Positions 41,533-50,508 of a stretch of 64,000 nt of DNA are shown piece after piece (position 1 is the first letter of the stretch; each line of letters opens with the position of its first letter). The DNA is taken from positions 62,001 through 126,000 of the forward strand of contig NZ_LT629749.1 of the NCBI RefSeq assembly GCF_900105065.1, in the 5' to 3' direction. Under the pieces are notes generated by a model, which saw only the letters and a program-made list of their open reading frames with translations, did not search any database and was not told the origin of the DNA. The position numbers were made by a program, and so were the translations under genes. Source of the DNA: Friedmanniella luteola (GTDB lineage: Bacteria > Actinomycetota > Actinomycetes > Propionibacteriales > Propionibacteriaceae).

Positions 41533-44220
41533 TCAGCGTCCGACAGCCGCCACGGGGGCGGGCGCGGGGCGTTGCAGCGCCACCCGGTCCGCCTCCCGGC
41601 CGGCGGCGTCGTCCGGGGTGACGACGAGCCAGCCGGTGGCCGTCTGGGAGGGGAGCTGGGTCCGGTCGACGTGGGTCGGCACGTGCACCGTGGCGCCGGG
41701 GGCGACGGTGACGCTCGAGCCCTGGCTGAGCGCGGGCCGGAACGGCTGGAACCGCGCGGTGCCGGCCACGTCGTCCTGTCCGCTGTCGACGACGCTGAAG
41801 CCCTGCACGCCGATCCGCAGGCTGGGGCTGGCCGCGGTCACCCCGATGCTGCTCGCCAGCACGGGCAGCAGCACCGTCGAGCCGTTCGCCGGGGCGGAGG
41901 TGCGGCGCCGGTCCACCGGTGCGTCGCCCGGCCGGGCGTCGGCGGCGTAGGTGAAGGCGGTCAGGGTGCCGTCGGGGTAGCCCTCGTCGTGCAGGCCGGT
42001 GTCCTCGGTGAACACGTAGTAGTCGGGATCGCCGTCCGCGTCCACGTCGAGGCTGACGTCCACCTCACGGGTGCCGTGGGTCGACGTGCCCGTGGCCTGG
42101 CCTGCGGCGAAGACGAGCAGCCGGTCGTCGCCAGGTGCGGGCAGGGACTGCACGCCGAGGTCGGTGAGGTCGGCGACCTCGCCGTCGCCCGCGTCGCCCG
42201 TCGGGTCGGTCAGCAGCGCCTGGTAGACCGACGCCGTACCGGCGTGCGGTCCGCGGTTGGTGAGCGTGAGCGGTGCCGGGTCGCCGGCGCTCCCGGCGCT
42301 CACCGCTGGGGTCACCGCGACCGCGGACAGCGGCACGGGCACCGCGAGGAACGCGATCCGCAGGCCGGGGTGCGACGCCGTCGCCTTGGCCGGGGTGGCC
42401 ACGACCACCCCGTGCACCGTGCTGAGCGCCCCGTGGTCGGAGGCCGCCGCCCCGGGCAGCGCCGCGACCGCGGCCGCGCTGAGCGTCAACGTCGCCGTCA
42501 CGGTGGCCGACGTCCCGGCCTTCAGCGTCACCGACGACGGCGAGGTGGTGAGCGTCGCCCCCCGCCGAGCCGAGCTGAAGGTGGCGCCGAGCGCGTAGCG
42601 GGCCGTGCTGGAGGAGCGGTTGGTGAGGGCGAAGGAGCGTCGCTCGGTGTGGGCCCCGCCGAGCTGGTCCAGGCCGAAGCGCAGGCTGTCGAGCCCTCCG
42701 CCGGTGGAGGCGTAGGTCTGGCCCGACGCCGCCCGCCGGGCCTGCACCAACCCGGTGCCGAGGCGCCGGGAGTCGTAGCCGGCCACCGGCGTGGCCGAGG
42801 CGGTCGAGACCAGGACGGCCTTGACCTGCAGGGGGCTCCAGGTCGGGTGGGCCTGGCGGACCAGGGCGGCGACACCGGCGGCGTGCGGGGAGGCCATGGA
42901 GGTGCCGGACATCCGGGTGCTGCGGTTCCCCGTCCCGGACGCGACCGACGGCACGGAGACGCCGGGCGCCGCCAGGTCGGGCTTCTGGGCCGAGTCGAGA
43001 CGCCGCGGGCCGCCGGAGCTGAAGCTCGCGGTCCGGGCCGTGCCGACCAGCTCGGTGTCCACCGCGGCGACGGCCAGGGCGCTGTCCGCCGAGCCGGGGC
43101 TGCCCACCAGGTACGGGCCGGAGCCGTCGTTGCCCGCCGCCGCGACCACCAGCACACCGGCCGCGGTGGCGGCCTTGACGGCCTGGGTCTGCAGGTCGTC
43201 GTCCGTGCCCCACGAGGACCCGAAGGACAGGTTGACGACGTCCACGCCGTCGCGGACGGCCCGGTCGATGGCCTGGAGGATGACGTCGTCGCCGGCCCCA
43301 CCGGCGCAGCCGAAGACCCGGTAGGCCCGCAGGGTCGCCTGCGGTGCTGCGCCGGGGGCCACCGTGAAGGACTTCTTCAGAGCCGCCTCGGTGTAGGGGC
43401 CGGTGTAGGCCTTGCCGCCGCTGGTCACGCCGGCCCCCGCGGCGGTGCCGGCGACGTGCGAGCCGTGGCCGTCACAGTCCAGCGGGTCCTTGTCCGGCTT
43501 CGGCGTGGCGGCGCGACCGGTGGCGTCGGGGTCGTAGTCGTCGCCGACGAAGTCGTAGCCGCCGACCACCTTCCGGGTGGGGAAGGTGCCGCGCTCCACG
43601 GTGGCGCCGTCGTTGCGCTGGAAGGCGGCGCGGGTGCCGGGGCCGCCGAAGTCGGCGTGGGTGTAGTCGATGCCGGTGTCGATGACCCCGATCACCTGGC
43701 CGCGACCGGTCAGGTGCAGCCGGTCCCACACCTCGTCCGCGGTGGTGGCCCGGTCCGACCGCGCGTTCGTCAGGTGCACCACCCGCGAGACCTGGACGGT
43801 CCGCACGCCGGGCACGGCGGCCAGCCGGTCGAGGTCGCGGACCCGCGCCCGGACCTGGACGGCGTTCAGCACGGTGCTCAGCCGGCCCAGCACGTCGGCG
43901 CCCACCGCCTCGAGCCTCGGGACGGCCGTGGCCTGCAGGCGGGCGACCTGCCGGGTCGCCGTCGCGGTGCCGACGCCGGCCGTGCGGGTGCGCACGCTCA
44001 CCGGCGCGCCGTCCAGCTGGACCAGCGCGGTCACCACCGCGTCCCGGCGCAGGGCAGCGGGCAGGTCGGTGACCCGGCCGGTGCCGGCCGGGCCCACGGT
44101 CCGCTCGAAGCCGGGCGCCTCGGGCGGCGGGGTCGGGGCGGGCGGGGCCGCGGCGGCCGGCAGCACCAGGCCGGTGAGCAGGGCGGCGGTGAGGCCGCCG
44201 AGGGTGAGACGACGGCGCAC
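41533..44220 (-). CDS. Secreted S8 family subtilisin-like serine peptidase
   Basis: An 895-residue exported protease. A signal peptide covers about 1-25 (LTLGGLTAALLTGLVLPAAAA), an inhibitor-I9-like propeptide about 50-155, and the catalytic domain about 170-500. Catalytic residues are D181 in VIDTGIDYTHAD, H252 in DGHGSHVAG and S441 in GTSMASPHAAG, with N364 for the oxyanion hole. The remaining 390 residues are beta-rich, Fn3-like repeats. GTG 44220 has GGAG upstream. It is likely an extracellular degradative enzyme. Confidence 0.94.
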   Translation of the reverse strand: MRRRLTLGGLTAALLTGLVLPAAAAPPAPTPPPEAPGFERTVGPAGTGRVTDLPAALRRDAVVTALVQLDGAPVSVRTRTAGVGTATATRQVARLQATAVPRLEAVGADVLGRLSTVLNAVQVRARVRDLDRLAAVPGVRTVQVSRVVHLTNARSDRATTADEVWDRLHLTGRGQVIGVIDTGIDYTHADFGGPGTRAAFQRNDGATVERGTFPTRKVVGGYDFVGDDYDPDATGRAATPKPDKDPLDCDGHGSHVAGTAAGAGVTSGGKAYTGPYTEAALKKSFTVAPGAAPQATLRAYRVFGCAGGAGDDVILQAIDRAVRDGVDVVNLSFGSSWGTDDDLQTQAVKAATAAGVLVVAAAGNDGSGPYLVGSPGSADSALAVAAVDTELVGTARTASFSSGGPRRLDSAQKPDLAAPGVSVPSVASGTGNRSTRMSGTSMASPHAAGVAALVRQAHPTWSPLQVKAVLVSTASATPVAGYDSRRLGTGLVQARRAASGQTYASTGGGLDSLRFGLDQLGGAHTERRSFALTNRSSSTARYALGATFSSARRGATLTTSPSSVTLKAGTSATVTATLTLSAAAVAALPGAAASDHGALSTVHGVVVATPAKATASHPGLRIAFLAVPVPLSAVAVTPAVSAGSAGDPAPLTLTNRGPHAGTASVYQALLTDPTGDAGDGEVADLTDLGVQSLPAPGDDRLLVFAAGQATGTSTHGTREVDVSLDVDADGDPDYYVFTEDTGLHDEGYPDGTLTAFTYAADARPGDAPVDRRRTSAPANGSTVLLPVLASSIGVTAASPSLRIGVQGFSVVDSGQDDVAGTARFQPFRPALSQGSSVTVAPGATVHVPTHVDRTQLPSQTATGWLVVTPDDAAGREADRVALQRPAPAPVAAVGR

Positions 44221-44564
44221 GGGAACTCCTTCGGGGGACGACCCCGGCTCCGGCTGCGCCGACGTGCGAGGTCGCGAGGAGACTAGCGGCCGGTCACGTC
44301 CTGCCCGGCCCGCCGGAGAGCGGTCCGCACGGCTCCGGACGGGTCCGGGATCCGGCCCCGGGGTGCATCACCCCTGACCACGGCCGACATCACCGACCGC
44401 GGGGCGCCCTGTGGCCGGCCGGCGGCCCGGCCGCCGCCGGGCCATAACGATCTGGTACCGACCCCCGGCGCGGCCAGGTGCGCCGGGGTGTCGCACGCGG
44501 GACCGGGGCGCGAGCCGGTCGAAGATGGTCGCGCCCGCCTCCCCCGAGCACCCAAGGACGCCCC
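44221..44564. other. Divergent intergenic region
   Basis: About 340 bases between the leftward protease and the rightward secreted protein. It must hold both promoters; no confident consensus element is visible. CGGCCGCCGCCGGGCC-like GC runs occur near 44415-44445. Confidence 0.4.
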
Positions 44565-45107
44565 ATGGCCCGTCGTCGACGGCTCCGCGCGATCGTGACC
44601 CCGCTGCTGGCCCTCGCCGGACTGGTGGCCGGCGCCGGCGCGCTCCCTGCGGACGCGGCGGCCTGGGCCGGCGAGCCGCCGGCACGCTGCGTGAGCCGTG
44701 CGGCGCTGGAGGAGGTCCAGGTCGGCATGACGCTGGCCCAGGCCCGCGGGCTGCTGCACGGCCGGGCGGTCTGGTGGGGCCCGGAGCGCGGGGTCTGGTC
44801 GCAGTCCTACCCCCGGGCCTGCAGCAGCACCCGGGCGATGCTGATCCAGGCCGACGACGGCCGGATCACCTTCGTGGTCAACGCCGGTGAGCGGCGGGAC
44901 GCGACCTGCACGACCGCCGCGGAGTTCGACCAGCTGCGGGACGGGATGACCCGCGCCCGGGCCGACCACCTGCTGCGGGGCAAGCAGTTCGACCTCAAGC
45001 GCTCCGACGAGTGGCAGCCGGTGCCCTGCCAGGGCTGGAGCACCCAGCAGGTGACGTTCCGCGGCGGCCGCGTCGCCACGCACGTCCGGGGCTTCTACTT
45101 CGGCTGA
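44565..45107 (+). CDS. Secreted protein with two BLIP/SmpA-like repeats
   Basis: A 180-residue exported protein. A signal peptide (VTPLLALAGLVAGAGALPADAAA) is followed by two similar modules of about 65 residues: EEVQVGMTLAQARGLLHG and DQLRDGMTRARADHLLRG. Each ends in an aromatic-rich strand and contains two cysteines. The GMT..xA..LL helix turn is characteristic of BLIP and SmpA/OmlA-like folds. ATG 44565. Function unknown; protein binding or inhibition is inference from the fold. Confidence 0.65.
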   Translation: MARRRRLRAIVTPLLALAGLVAGAGALPADAAAWAGEPPARCVSRAALEEVQVGMTLAQARGLLHGRAVWWGPERGVWSQSYPRACSSTRAMLIQADDGRITFVVNAGERRDATCTTAAEFDQLRDGMTRARADHLLRGKQFDLKRSDEWQPVPCQGWSTQQVTFRGGRVATHVRGFYFG

Positions 45108-45258
45108 CCGCGGACCTGTGAAGGTCTTTCGTCCTCTTCCCCTCCGCCGTCCGGCATGCCTAGGCTGACCGCGGTCCTGGCTCTTCGGGGGCGGCGCGCC
45201 GTGCGGCGGGCCGAGAAGGCGGGACCTCCCCCTGCCCTGCCTCCCCCGAAGGACCCTC

Positions 45259-46197
45259 ATGCTCCCCCTGCCCCGTGCCCCGCGGGTCGCCGCGGCCCTG
45301 CTCACCGCGGCCGTCGCCGGTCTGACCGCCTTCCAGACCACCACCGCGGACGCCGCGCCGACCCGGCCGGTGCTCACCGCCGAGGCCAGAGCCGCCGGGG
45401 TGACGCCCGGCAACGCGACGATGGGCTGGCGCCAGCAGTCCCCGACGGCCGGCCGCAGCGCGGCCTCCACCCTGCCCTCCACCACGGCCCCCTCCGCCAC
45501 CACCCGGGTCGGCGCCGGCTCGGCCCTGGCCTCGGCCCGGACCGCGGCCGTCAAGAAGAAGGCCTTCGTGCCCAAGGGCGTCCTCGGCATCGACGTCTCG
45601 AGCTGGCAGCGCGACGTCAACTGGGACGCCCAGGTGAAGTCCGGCAAGGTCTTCGCCTACGTCAAGGCCACCGAGGGCACGGGCTACAAGAACCCGTACT
45701 TCCGCTCGCAGTACACCGGCTCGTACTACGCCGGGATGGTCCGCGGCGCCTACCACTTCGCCACCCCCAACACGAGCAGCGGCAAGAAGCAGGCGCAGGT
45801 CTTCGCCAAGAACGGCGGCGGCTGGTCGCCCGATGGCCGCACCCTGCCCGGCGTCCTCGACATCGAGTACAACCCGTACGGGTCGACCTGCTACGGCCTG
45901 AGCAAGGCCTCGATGGTGGCCTGGGTGAAGTCCTTCACCGCCGAGTACAAGCGGCTCACCACCCGCGACGCGGTCATCTACACGACCACGGACTGGTGGA
46001 CGCGGTGCACGGGGAACAGCAAGGCCCTCTCGGCGACCAACCCGCTGTGGCTCGCCCGCTACGCCACCACCCCCGGCACCCTGCCGGGCGGCTGGACCTG
46101 GGCGACCTTCTGGCAGTACACCAACACCCCGCTCGACCAGAACCGCTTCAGCTCGACCTACGCCCGCCTGGTCGTCCTCGCCACCGACGCCGGCTGA
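45259..46197 (+). CDS. Secreted GH25 lysozyme
   Basis: A 312-residue exported muramidase. After a signal peptide (about 1-33) and an Ala, Ser and Thr-rich linker, the GH25 domain begins GVLGIDVSSWQRDVNW at about residue 108. YVKATEGTGYKNPYF, GAYHFATP and the LDIEYNPYG acidic pair (Asp and Glu, catalytic) follow. It ends with WQYTNTP. It cleaves the glycan backbone of peptidoglycan. ATG 45259. Confidence 0.93.
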   Translation: MLPLPRAPRVAAALLTAAVAGLTAFQTTTADAAPTRPVLTAEARAAGVTPGNATMGWRQQSPTAGRSAASTLPSTTAPSATTRVGAGSALASARTAAVKKKAFVPKGVLGIDVSSWQRDVNWDAQVKSGKVFAYVKATEGTGYKNPYFRSQYTGSYYAGMVRGAYHFATPNTSSGKKQAQVFAKNGGGWSPDGRTLPGVLDIEYNPYGSTCYGLSKASMVAWVKSFTAEYKRLTTRDAVIYTTTDWWTRCTGNSKALSATNPLWLARYATTPGTLPGGWTWATFWQYTNTPLDQNRFSSTYARLVVLATDAG

Positions 46198-46208
46198 GGC
46201 CGGGCGTC
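46186..46208. terminator. Hairpin overlapping the ends of two convergent genes
   Basis: GACGCC-GGC, loop TGAG, GCC-GGGCGTC, one bulge. It covers the GH25 stop and the stop of the opposite small gene, so it could serve both. Confidence 0.45.
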
Positions 46209-46401
46209 AGCTGACGTCCTCGTCGGTCTCGTCGGCCCCGCCGGCGAGGTCGGCGGGGTTGACGGTGCCCTCCGGGTCGTCCTCCACCGACAGGCTGCCG
46301 TACTCGTCCGGGTCGGTGAGCCCGGAGCCCTCGGGCTCGGGCAGGGCGCCGGGGTCGACGCTCTCGTCGGCGCCGTCGGTGGGCACGTCCTGGTTCGACA
46401 T
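46207..46401 (-). CDS. Small acidic hypothetical protein
   Basis: A 64-residue, strongly acidic protein starting MSNQDVPTDGADESVDPGAL, with no hydrophobic core, so probably disordered. AGGAG lies 6 nt before the ATG at 46401. Similar short acidic proteins are widespread in actinobacteria without known function. Confidence 0.6.
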   Translation of the reverse strand: MSNQDVPTDGADESVDPGALPEPEGSGLTDPDEYGSLSVEDDPEGTVNPADLAGGADETDEDVS

Positions 46402-46499
46402 CGGAGCTCCTGACCTCGGGGACCGGCTCGCACGAGGCTGACCGGCTCTGGTCCGCCCATCGTAGGACGGGGGGCTGGCCGGCCGCGGGCCCCGGGCGC

Positions 46500-47285
46500 T
46501 CAGAAGCCGGGGAAGACCGCCCGCAGGTCGGCCAGCCGGCAGCCCTCGACCTGCACCTGGTCGGCGTGGGCGTCGTCGAGGCGGCCGTAGACCAGCCGGA
46601 TGAACGCCTCGGCCGGCAGCGTCGCCGTGGCCGGGGCGTCCCCGGGGCCCACCGTAAGCCGGGGCCCGTCGCCGTCGGCCTCCAGCACGAAGGCCGCCTC
46701 GGGACCGGTGGTGCGGATCGCCACCCGCAGCGGGACCTCGCTGCGCTGGCCGGCGCGGGACACCAGCTCGTCGAGCCCGGTCAGCAGGAGCGCCGTCGCG
46801 TCCGGCGCCAGGCGGGCGGCGGGGTCGCGGGCCACCAGGACGTCCCAGGTGTGGACGGCGTGCTCGCTCAGCCGCAGCAGCAGCAGGCCCAGCAGGTCCT
46901 GGCGGCCGTTGAACATGTCGACGGCGAAGGCGCCGCGCTGGGCGTCCGTCAGCCCGCCGAGCCGCTCCAGCAGGGCGGCGTTGGCGGCCACGGCGTCGGC
47001 GGCCTGGTCGTGGGGCGCCTTGGCGTTCCAGGTGGTCCAGATCGCGTCGAGCTCCTCGAACTCCGGCGCCTCCCGGCGGCCGAGGCCGGCGTCCAGGCTC
47101 AGCCCGGTGATCGCGGCTCCCGAGCCCAGGTGGGACAGGACGTCGGCGACGGTCCAGCCGGCGTCGTAGGACGGGCCGGTGAGCTCCTCGTCCGCGAGCA
47201 CGGAGACGGCGGCGGCCAGACGGTCCTGGGAGCGGTGCAGCGCAGCTTCGACCTCGGCGAGGGTCGGGGTGGGCGGTGTGGTCAC
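46500..47285 (-). CDS. Mycothiol-dependent maleylpyruvate isomerase family protein
   Basis: A 261-residue DinB/YfiT-like four-helix protein. The N-terminal region has WTVADVLSHLGSGA, whose His is one of the metal ligands, and a C-terminal SCP2-like segment ends AEAFIRLVYGRLDDA. This family includes mycothiol-dependent maleylpyruvate isomerase, but most members are uncharacterised. GTG 47285 is divergent from the GH13 gene. Confidence 0.82.
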   Translation of the reverse strand: MTTPPTPTLAEVEAALHRSQDRLAAAVSVLADEELTGPSYDAGWTVADVLSHLGSGAAITGLSLDAGLGRREAPEFEELDAIWTTWNAKAPHDQAADAVAANAALLERLGGLTDAQRGAFAVDMFNGRQDLLGLLLLRLSEHAVHTWDVLVARDPAARLAPDATALLLTGLDELVSRAGQRSEVPLRVAIRTTGPEAAFVLEADGDGPRLTVGPGDAPATATLPAEAFIRLVYGRLDDAHADQVQVEGCRLADLRAVFPGF

Positions 47286-47404
47286 GGGGCGACCCTACGT
47301 CCGCCCCGACGGCCGTCCCGAGGGTCGGACCGGGGCGCTGCGGCGTCGCCCCGGGGTACCTCTGCGATGCTGGGAGACCGGTCCCGGCAGGTGCGAGGAG
47401 AGTG

Positions 47405-48694
47405 GTGTCGATGAGTGCGTGGGTGGAGCACGTGATCTGGTGGCAGGTCTTCCCGCTCGGCTTCGTCGGCGCCGACAAGGAGCTGGCCGGCGCCCGGCCC
47501 GCCCCCCACCAGCTGTCGCGGCTGCAGGGCTGGCTGGACCACCTGGTGGCCCTCGGCGCCAACGGGCTCGCCCTCGGCCCGGTGTTCACCTCGCGCACGC
47601 ACGGCTACGACACGACCGACTACCTCGAGATCGACCCCCGCCTCGGTGACGGGACCGACTTCGACGCCCTCGTGGCCGCCTGCCGCGAGCGCGGGATCCG
47701 GGTGCTGCTGGACGGCGTCTTCAACCACGCCGGGCGGGACTTCCCGCCCGTCCGGGCGGCGCTGGAGGGCGGCGCGGGCTCCGAGGCCGGCCGCTGGATC
47801 CGCTGGAGCGACGGCCACCCCTACTACTTCGAGGGCCACGACCAGCTGGTGGCGCTCGACCACGGTTCCGTCGAGGTGCAGGACCACGTCGTCGAGGTGA
47901 TGACCTCCTGGCTGGAGCGCGGGATCGACGGCTGGCGGCTCGACGCGGCCTACGCCGTGCCGCCGGAGTTCTGGGCCGCGGTGCTGCCGCGGGTCCGGGA
48001 GCGCTTCCCCGACGCGTGGTTCGTCGGCGAGATGATCCACGGCGACTACCAGGACTACGTGCACCGTTCGGGCCTGGACTCGATCACGCAGTACGAGCTG
48101 TGGAAGGCGGTCTGGTCCTCGCTGCGGGAGCGGAACTTCTTCGAGCTCGAGTGGACGCTCGGTCGGCACCGAGACCTGGTGGCGGACCTGCTGCCGCTGA
48201 CCTTCGTGGGCAACCACGACGTGACCCGGATCGCCACCCAGGTCGCCGACCCGCGGCACGTCGCGCACGCCGTCGCCCTGCTCTTCTTCCTGCCCGGCGT
48301 GCCCAGCGTCTACTACGGCGACGAGTACGGGCTGCGCGCCCTCAAGGAGGACCGGGCCGGCGGCGACGACGCCATCCGGCCCGAGATGCCGGGCGCCCCG
48401 TCCGAGGTGGCCGACGCCGACGCCGGGACCTGGTCGGTCTACCAGCGGATGATCGGCCTGCGCCGCCGGCACCCGTGGCTCACCCGGGCCGAGACCGCCA
48501 CCTCCGGGGTGGCCAACGAGCAGCTGCGGGTGCACGCGTGGTCCGCCGCCGACGGGGGCCGGCTGACCCTGGCCCTCAACCTGGGGGACGCGCCCTCCCC
48601 GCTGCCCGAGGGTGCCGGCGCGGTGCTCGAGGCCGGCGCCCCCGTGCTGGCCGGGGCCGTCGCCCCGCACAGCTGGGCGGTCGTCGAGGGTTGA
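47405..48694 (+). CDS. GH13 alpha-amylase family glycoside hydrolase
   Basis: A 429-residue cytoplasmic enzyme with the four GH13 regions: DGVFNHAGR, GWRLDAAYAV (nucleophile Asp), VGEMIH (acid/base Glu) and FVGNHDVTR (His-Asp). The barrel is followed by a short C-terminal beta domain. No signal peptide, so it acts on internal alpha-glucans or imported oligosaccharides. GTG 47405 lies 5 nt after GGAG; the ATG two codons later is an alternative. Precise specificity (amylase, maltogenic, isomaltase-like) is not decidable. Confidence 0.9.
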   Translation: MSMSAWVEHVIWWQVFPLGFVGADKELAGARPAPHQLSRLQGWLDHLVALGANGLALGPVFTSRTHGYDTTDYLEIDPRLGDGTDFDALVAACRERGIRVLLDGVFNHAGRDFPPVRAALEGGAGSEAGRWIRWSDGHPYYFEGHDQLVALDHGSVEVQDHVVEVMTSWLERGIDGWRLDAAYAVPPEFWAAVLPRVRERFPDAWFVGEMIHGDYQDYVHRSGLDSITQYELWKAVWSSLRERNFFELEWTLGRHRDLVADLLPLTFVGNHDVTRIATQVADPRHVAHAVALLFFLPGVPSVYYGDEYGLRALKEDRAGGDDAIRPEMPGAPSEVADADAGTWSVYQRMIGLRRRHPWLTRAETATSGVANEQLRVHAWSAADGGRLTLALNLGDAPSPLPEGAGAVLEAGAPVLAGAVAPHSWAVVEG

Positions 48695-48711
48695 GCCGAC
48701 CCGTCCGTCCC

Positions 48712-49806
48712 TCAGTCCAGGTGCTCGGCGAAGAAGGCCGCGGTGCGCTCGATCGAGGTCTGCCACCGACCCTCGAAGGTGTGGCCCTCGCCGGCGTACA
48801 TCCGCAGGGTGACGTCGACGCCCTCGGCCTCGAGGGCCCGGACGGTCGCCCGCGCCCAGCGGGGCGGGCAGGTGTCGTCCTCGGTGCCGTGGTGCACCAG
48901 CACCGGTTCGGTGACCCGGTCGAACGCGGACCGGGCCGAGGCCGCCCGCCAGAACGCGGGGCTGTCGTCGGGCAGGCCGTAGGTGCGGTCGATCCGCCGG
49001 TTGGTCGCGGCCCGGTCGCCGTCGCCACGGTAGAACTGCTCCCAGTTCTCCGCGGCCAGCGAGCTGGTGGAGGCGTAGACCACGGCCGCGTCGACCAGCC
49101 CGGGCTGGGCCGCCAGCGCCCGCAGCGTCACCTCCCCGCCCATCGACCGGCCGAGCCAGCCGACGCGGTCGGCGTCGAGGTACCGCAGCCCCGACGACTT
49201 CACCGCCTTGACGGCGTTGATGGTGTCGACGGTGTAGGGCAGCCGGAGCTGGTGGTCGACGTCGTCGTCGCGGTCGGAGCCGGCGTGGTCGCGGTAGTCG
49301 GTGTGCAGCACGACGTAGCCCTGCCGGGCCAGGAAGTCCATCTCGCGCGGCATGCCCTGGCCCGGGAAGTACGTCCGCGGGTCGATGTAGCCGTGGTTCA
49401 GCACCAGGACCGGGAACGGTCCCTTCCCGTCCGGCACCGCCATGACGCCGGAGATCGTCAGGCCGTCCCCGCGGTAGCTGACGAGGAACCGCTCGTAGGG
49501 ACCGACGTCGCCGAGCGAGCGGCCCACCCGCAGGTCGCGCCCGTCGTAGCGGCGCTCGGCCAGAGCGGCCATCGAGATGGGGTGCGGTCTCGGCGTCGGC
49601 TCCGGCCGCGGCGTGGGGGTGGCCGGCGGGGTGCGCGGGGTGGGGGAGGGGGTGCCCGCCGGTGCTGCGGAGGGCGACGCGCCGGCGGGGCCGCCGGAGG
49701 CGGGAGCGCTCGACGACGTGACCGGGGCCGGGGCGCTGCCCGGCTCGGTCGTGCAGGCCGTCACGGCCAGCAGCAGGACCGCCAGCGCGCCGAGCGTGCG
49801 TCTCAT
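48712..49806 (-). CDS. Alpha/beta hydrolase lipoprotein, prolyl-oligopeptidase-like
   Basis: A 364-residue lipoprotein with lipobox LAVTACT, a 50-residue Pro, Ala, Ser and Thr-rich wall-spanning linker, and an alpha/beta hydrolase domain. The nucleophile is in LGRSMGGE, the acid in HHGTEDDTCPP and the base in GEGHTFEG. It resembles dipeptidyl/acylaminoacyl peptidase-type hydrolases. ATG 49806 overlaps the NUDIX stop by 4 bp, so the two are cotranscribed. Substrate unknown. Confidence 0.87.
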   Translation of the reverse strand: MRRTLGALAVLLLAVTACTTEPGSAPAPVTSSSAPASGGPAGASPSAAPAGTPSPTPRTPPATPTPRPEPTPRPHPISMAALAERRYDGRDLRVGRSLGDVGPYERFLVSYRGDGLTISGVMAVPDGKGPFPVLVLNHGYIDPRTYFPGQGMPREMDFLARQGYVVLHTDYRDHAGSDRDDDVDHQLRLPYTVDTINAVKAVKSSGLRYLDADRVGWLGRSMGGEVTLRALAAQPGLVDAAVVYASTSSLAAENWEQFYRGDGDRAATNRRIDRTYGLPDDSPAFWRAASARSAFDRVTEPVLVHHGTEDDTCPPRWARATVRALEAEGVDVTLRMYAGEGHTFEGRWQTSIERTAAFFAEHLD

Positions 49807-50255
49807 GGGCCGAGTCTGCCCTCCGCCGCGGTCCGGCGGGCGGCGAGCGCGGCCGCGATCCGGGCGACGAGGGGCCGGTCCGGGTCGAGCCAGGCCAGGT
49901 CGGCCACGTCGGCGGCCGTGGTCCAGCAGAGCGCGTCGTGGGCCACACCGGCCTGCGGCTCCCCGGTGGTCAGCTCGCACCACCACGCCCGCAGGACGAG
50001 CCCCGGCGTCAGCGGCCAGGTCCCGCCGTCGTCGGGCAGCAGCTCCGCGCCCAGCCGCACCTCGACACCGAGCTCCTCGGCCAGCTCGCGGTGCAGCGCG
50101 TCCTCGGGCCGCTCCCCGGGCTCGACCTTGCCGCCCGGCAGCTCCCAGCGGCCGGCCAGCGCCGGCGGGGCCGTCCGGCGGGCGGCCAGCACCCGCGACG
50201 GCCGGTCCAGACGGTCGACGAGGATCGCGCCGACGACCAGGCGGGGGAGCTCCAC
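49803..50255 (-). CDS. NUDIX hydrolase, MutT-like
   Basis: A 150-residue protein with a complete Nudix box: GGKVEPGERPEDALHREL followed by AEELGV. The N-terminal VVGAILVDR and WELPGGK agree with MutT-type (8-oxo-dGTP diphosphatase-like) members. GTG 50255. It is upstream of and overlapping the hydrolase lipoprotein gene. Confidence 0.9.
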   Translation of the reverse strand: MELPRLVVGAILVDRLDRPSRVLAARRTAPPALAGRWELPGGKVEPGERPEDALHRELAEELGVEVRLGAELLPDDGGTWPLTPGLVLRAWWCELTTGEPQAGVAHDALCWTTAADVADLAWLDPDRPLVARIAAALAARRTAAEGRLGP

Positions 50256-50508
50256 CCCGCCACGCTAGTCGGCGGAACAGATCGGTCCCGGCCGGTGTTC
50301 ACGCTGCCGTCGTGCGGTGGCGCAAAGCGCTTGCCCGGTCGCGGCCGGTGCTCCTAGCGTGGCCCGGTCCCCGCCCGGGCCACCCGCCGATGAGTTCGAC
50401 CGCCGGCCGGGGTCGGAGGGGTGGCGGTCCGCAGGGTGGCAGACCAGGCGGACGACCCCGGCACCGGCGCCGGCACACGAAGGCAGCGACGACGAGAACG
50501 GGTGGGCC

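Noticed and set aside
40588-44286. A 1232-codon plus-strand frame
   Set aside because: It is antisense to the TIM-barrel and subtilase genes, is Gly, Arg and Val-rich, and has no domain; a GC-driven shadow.
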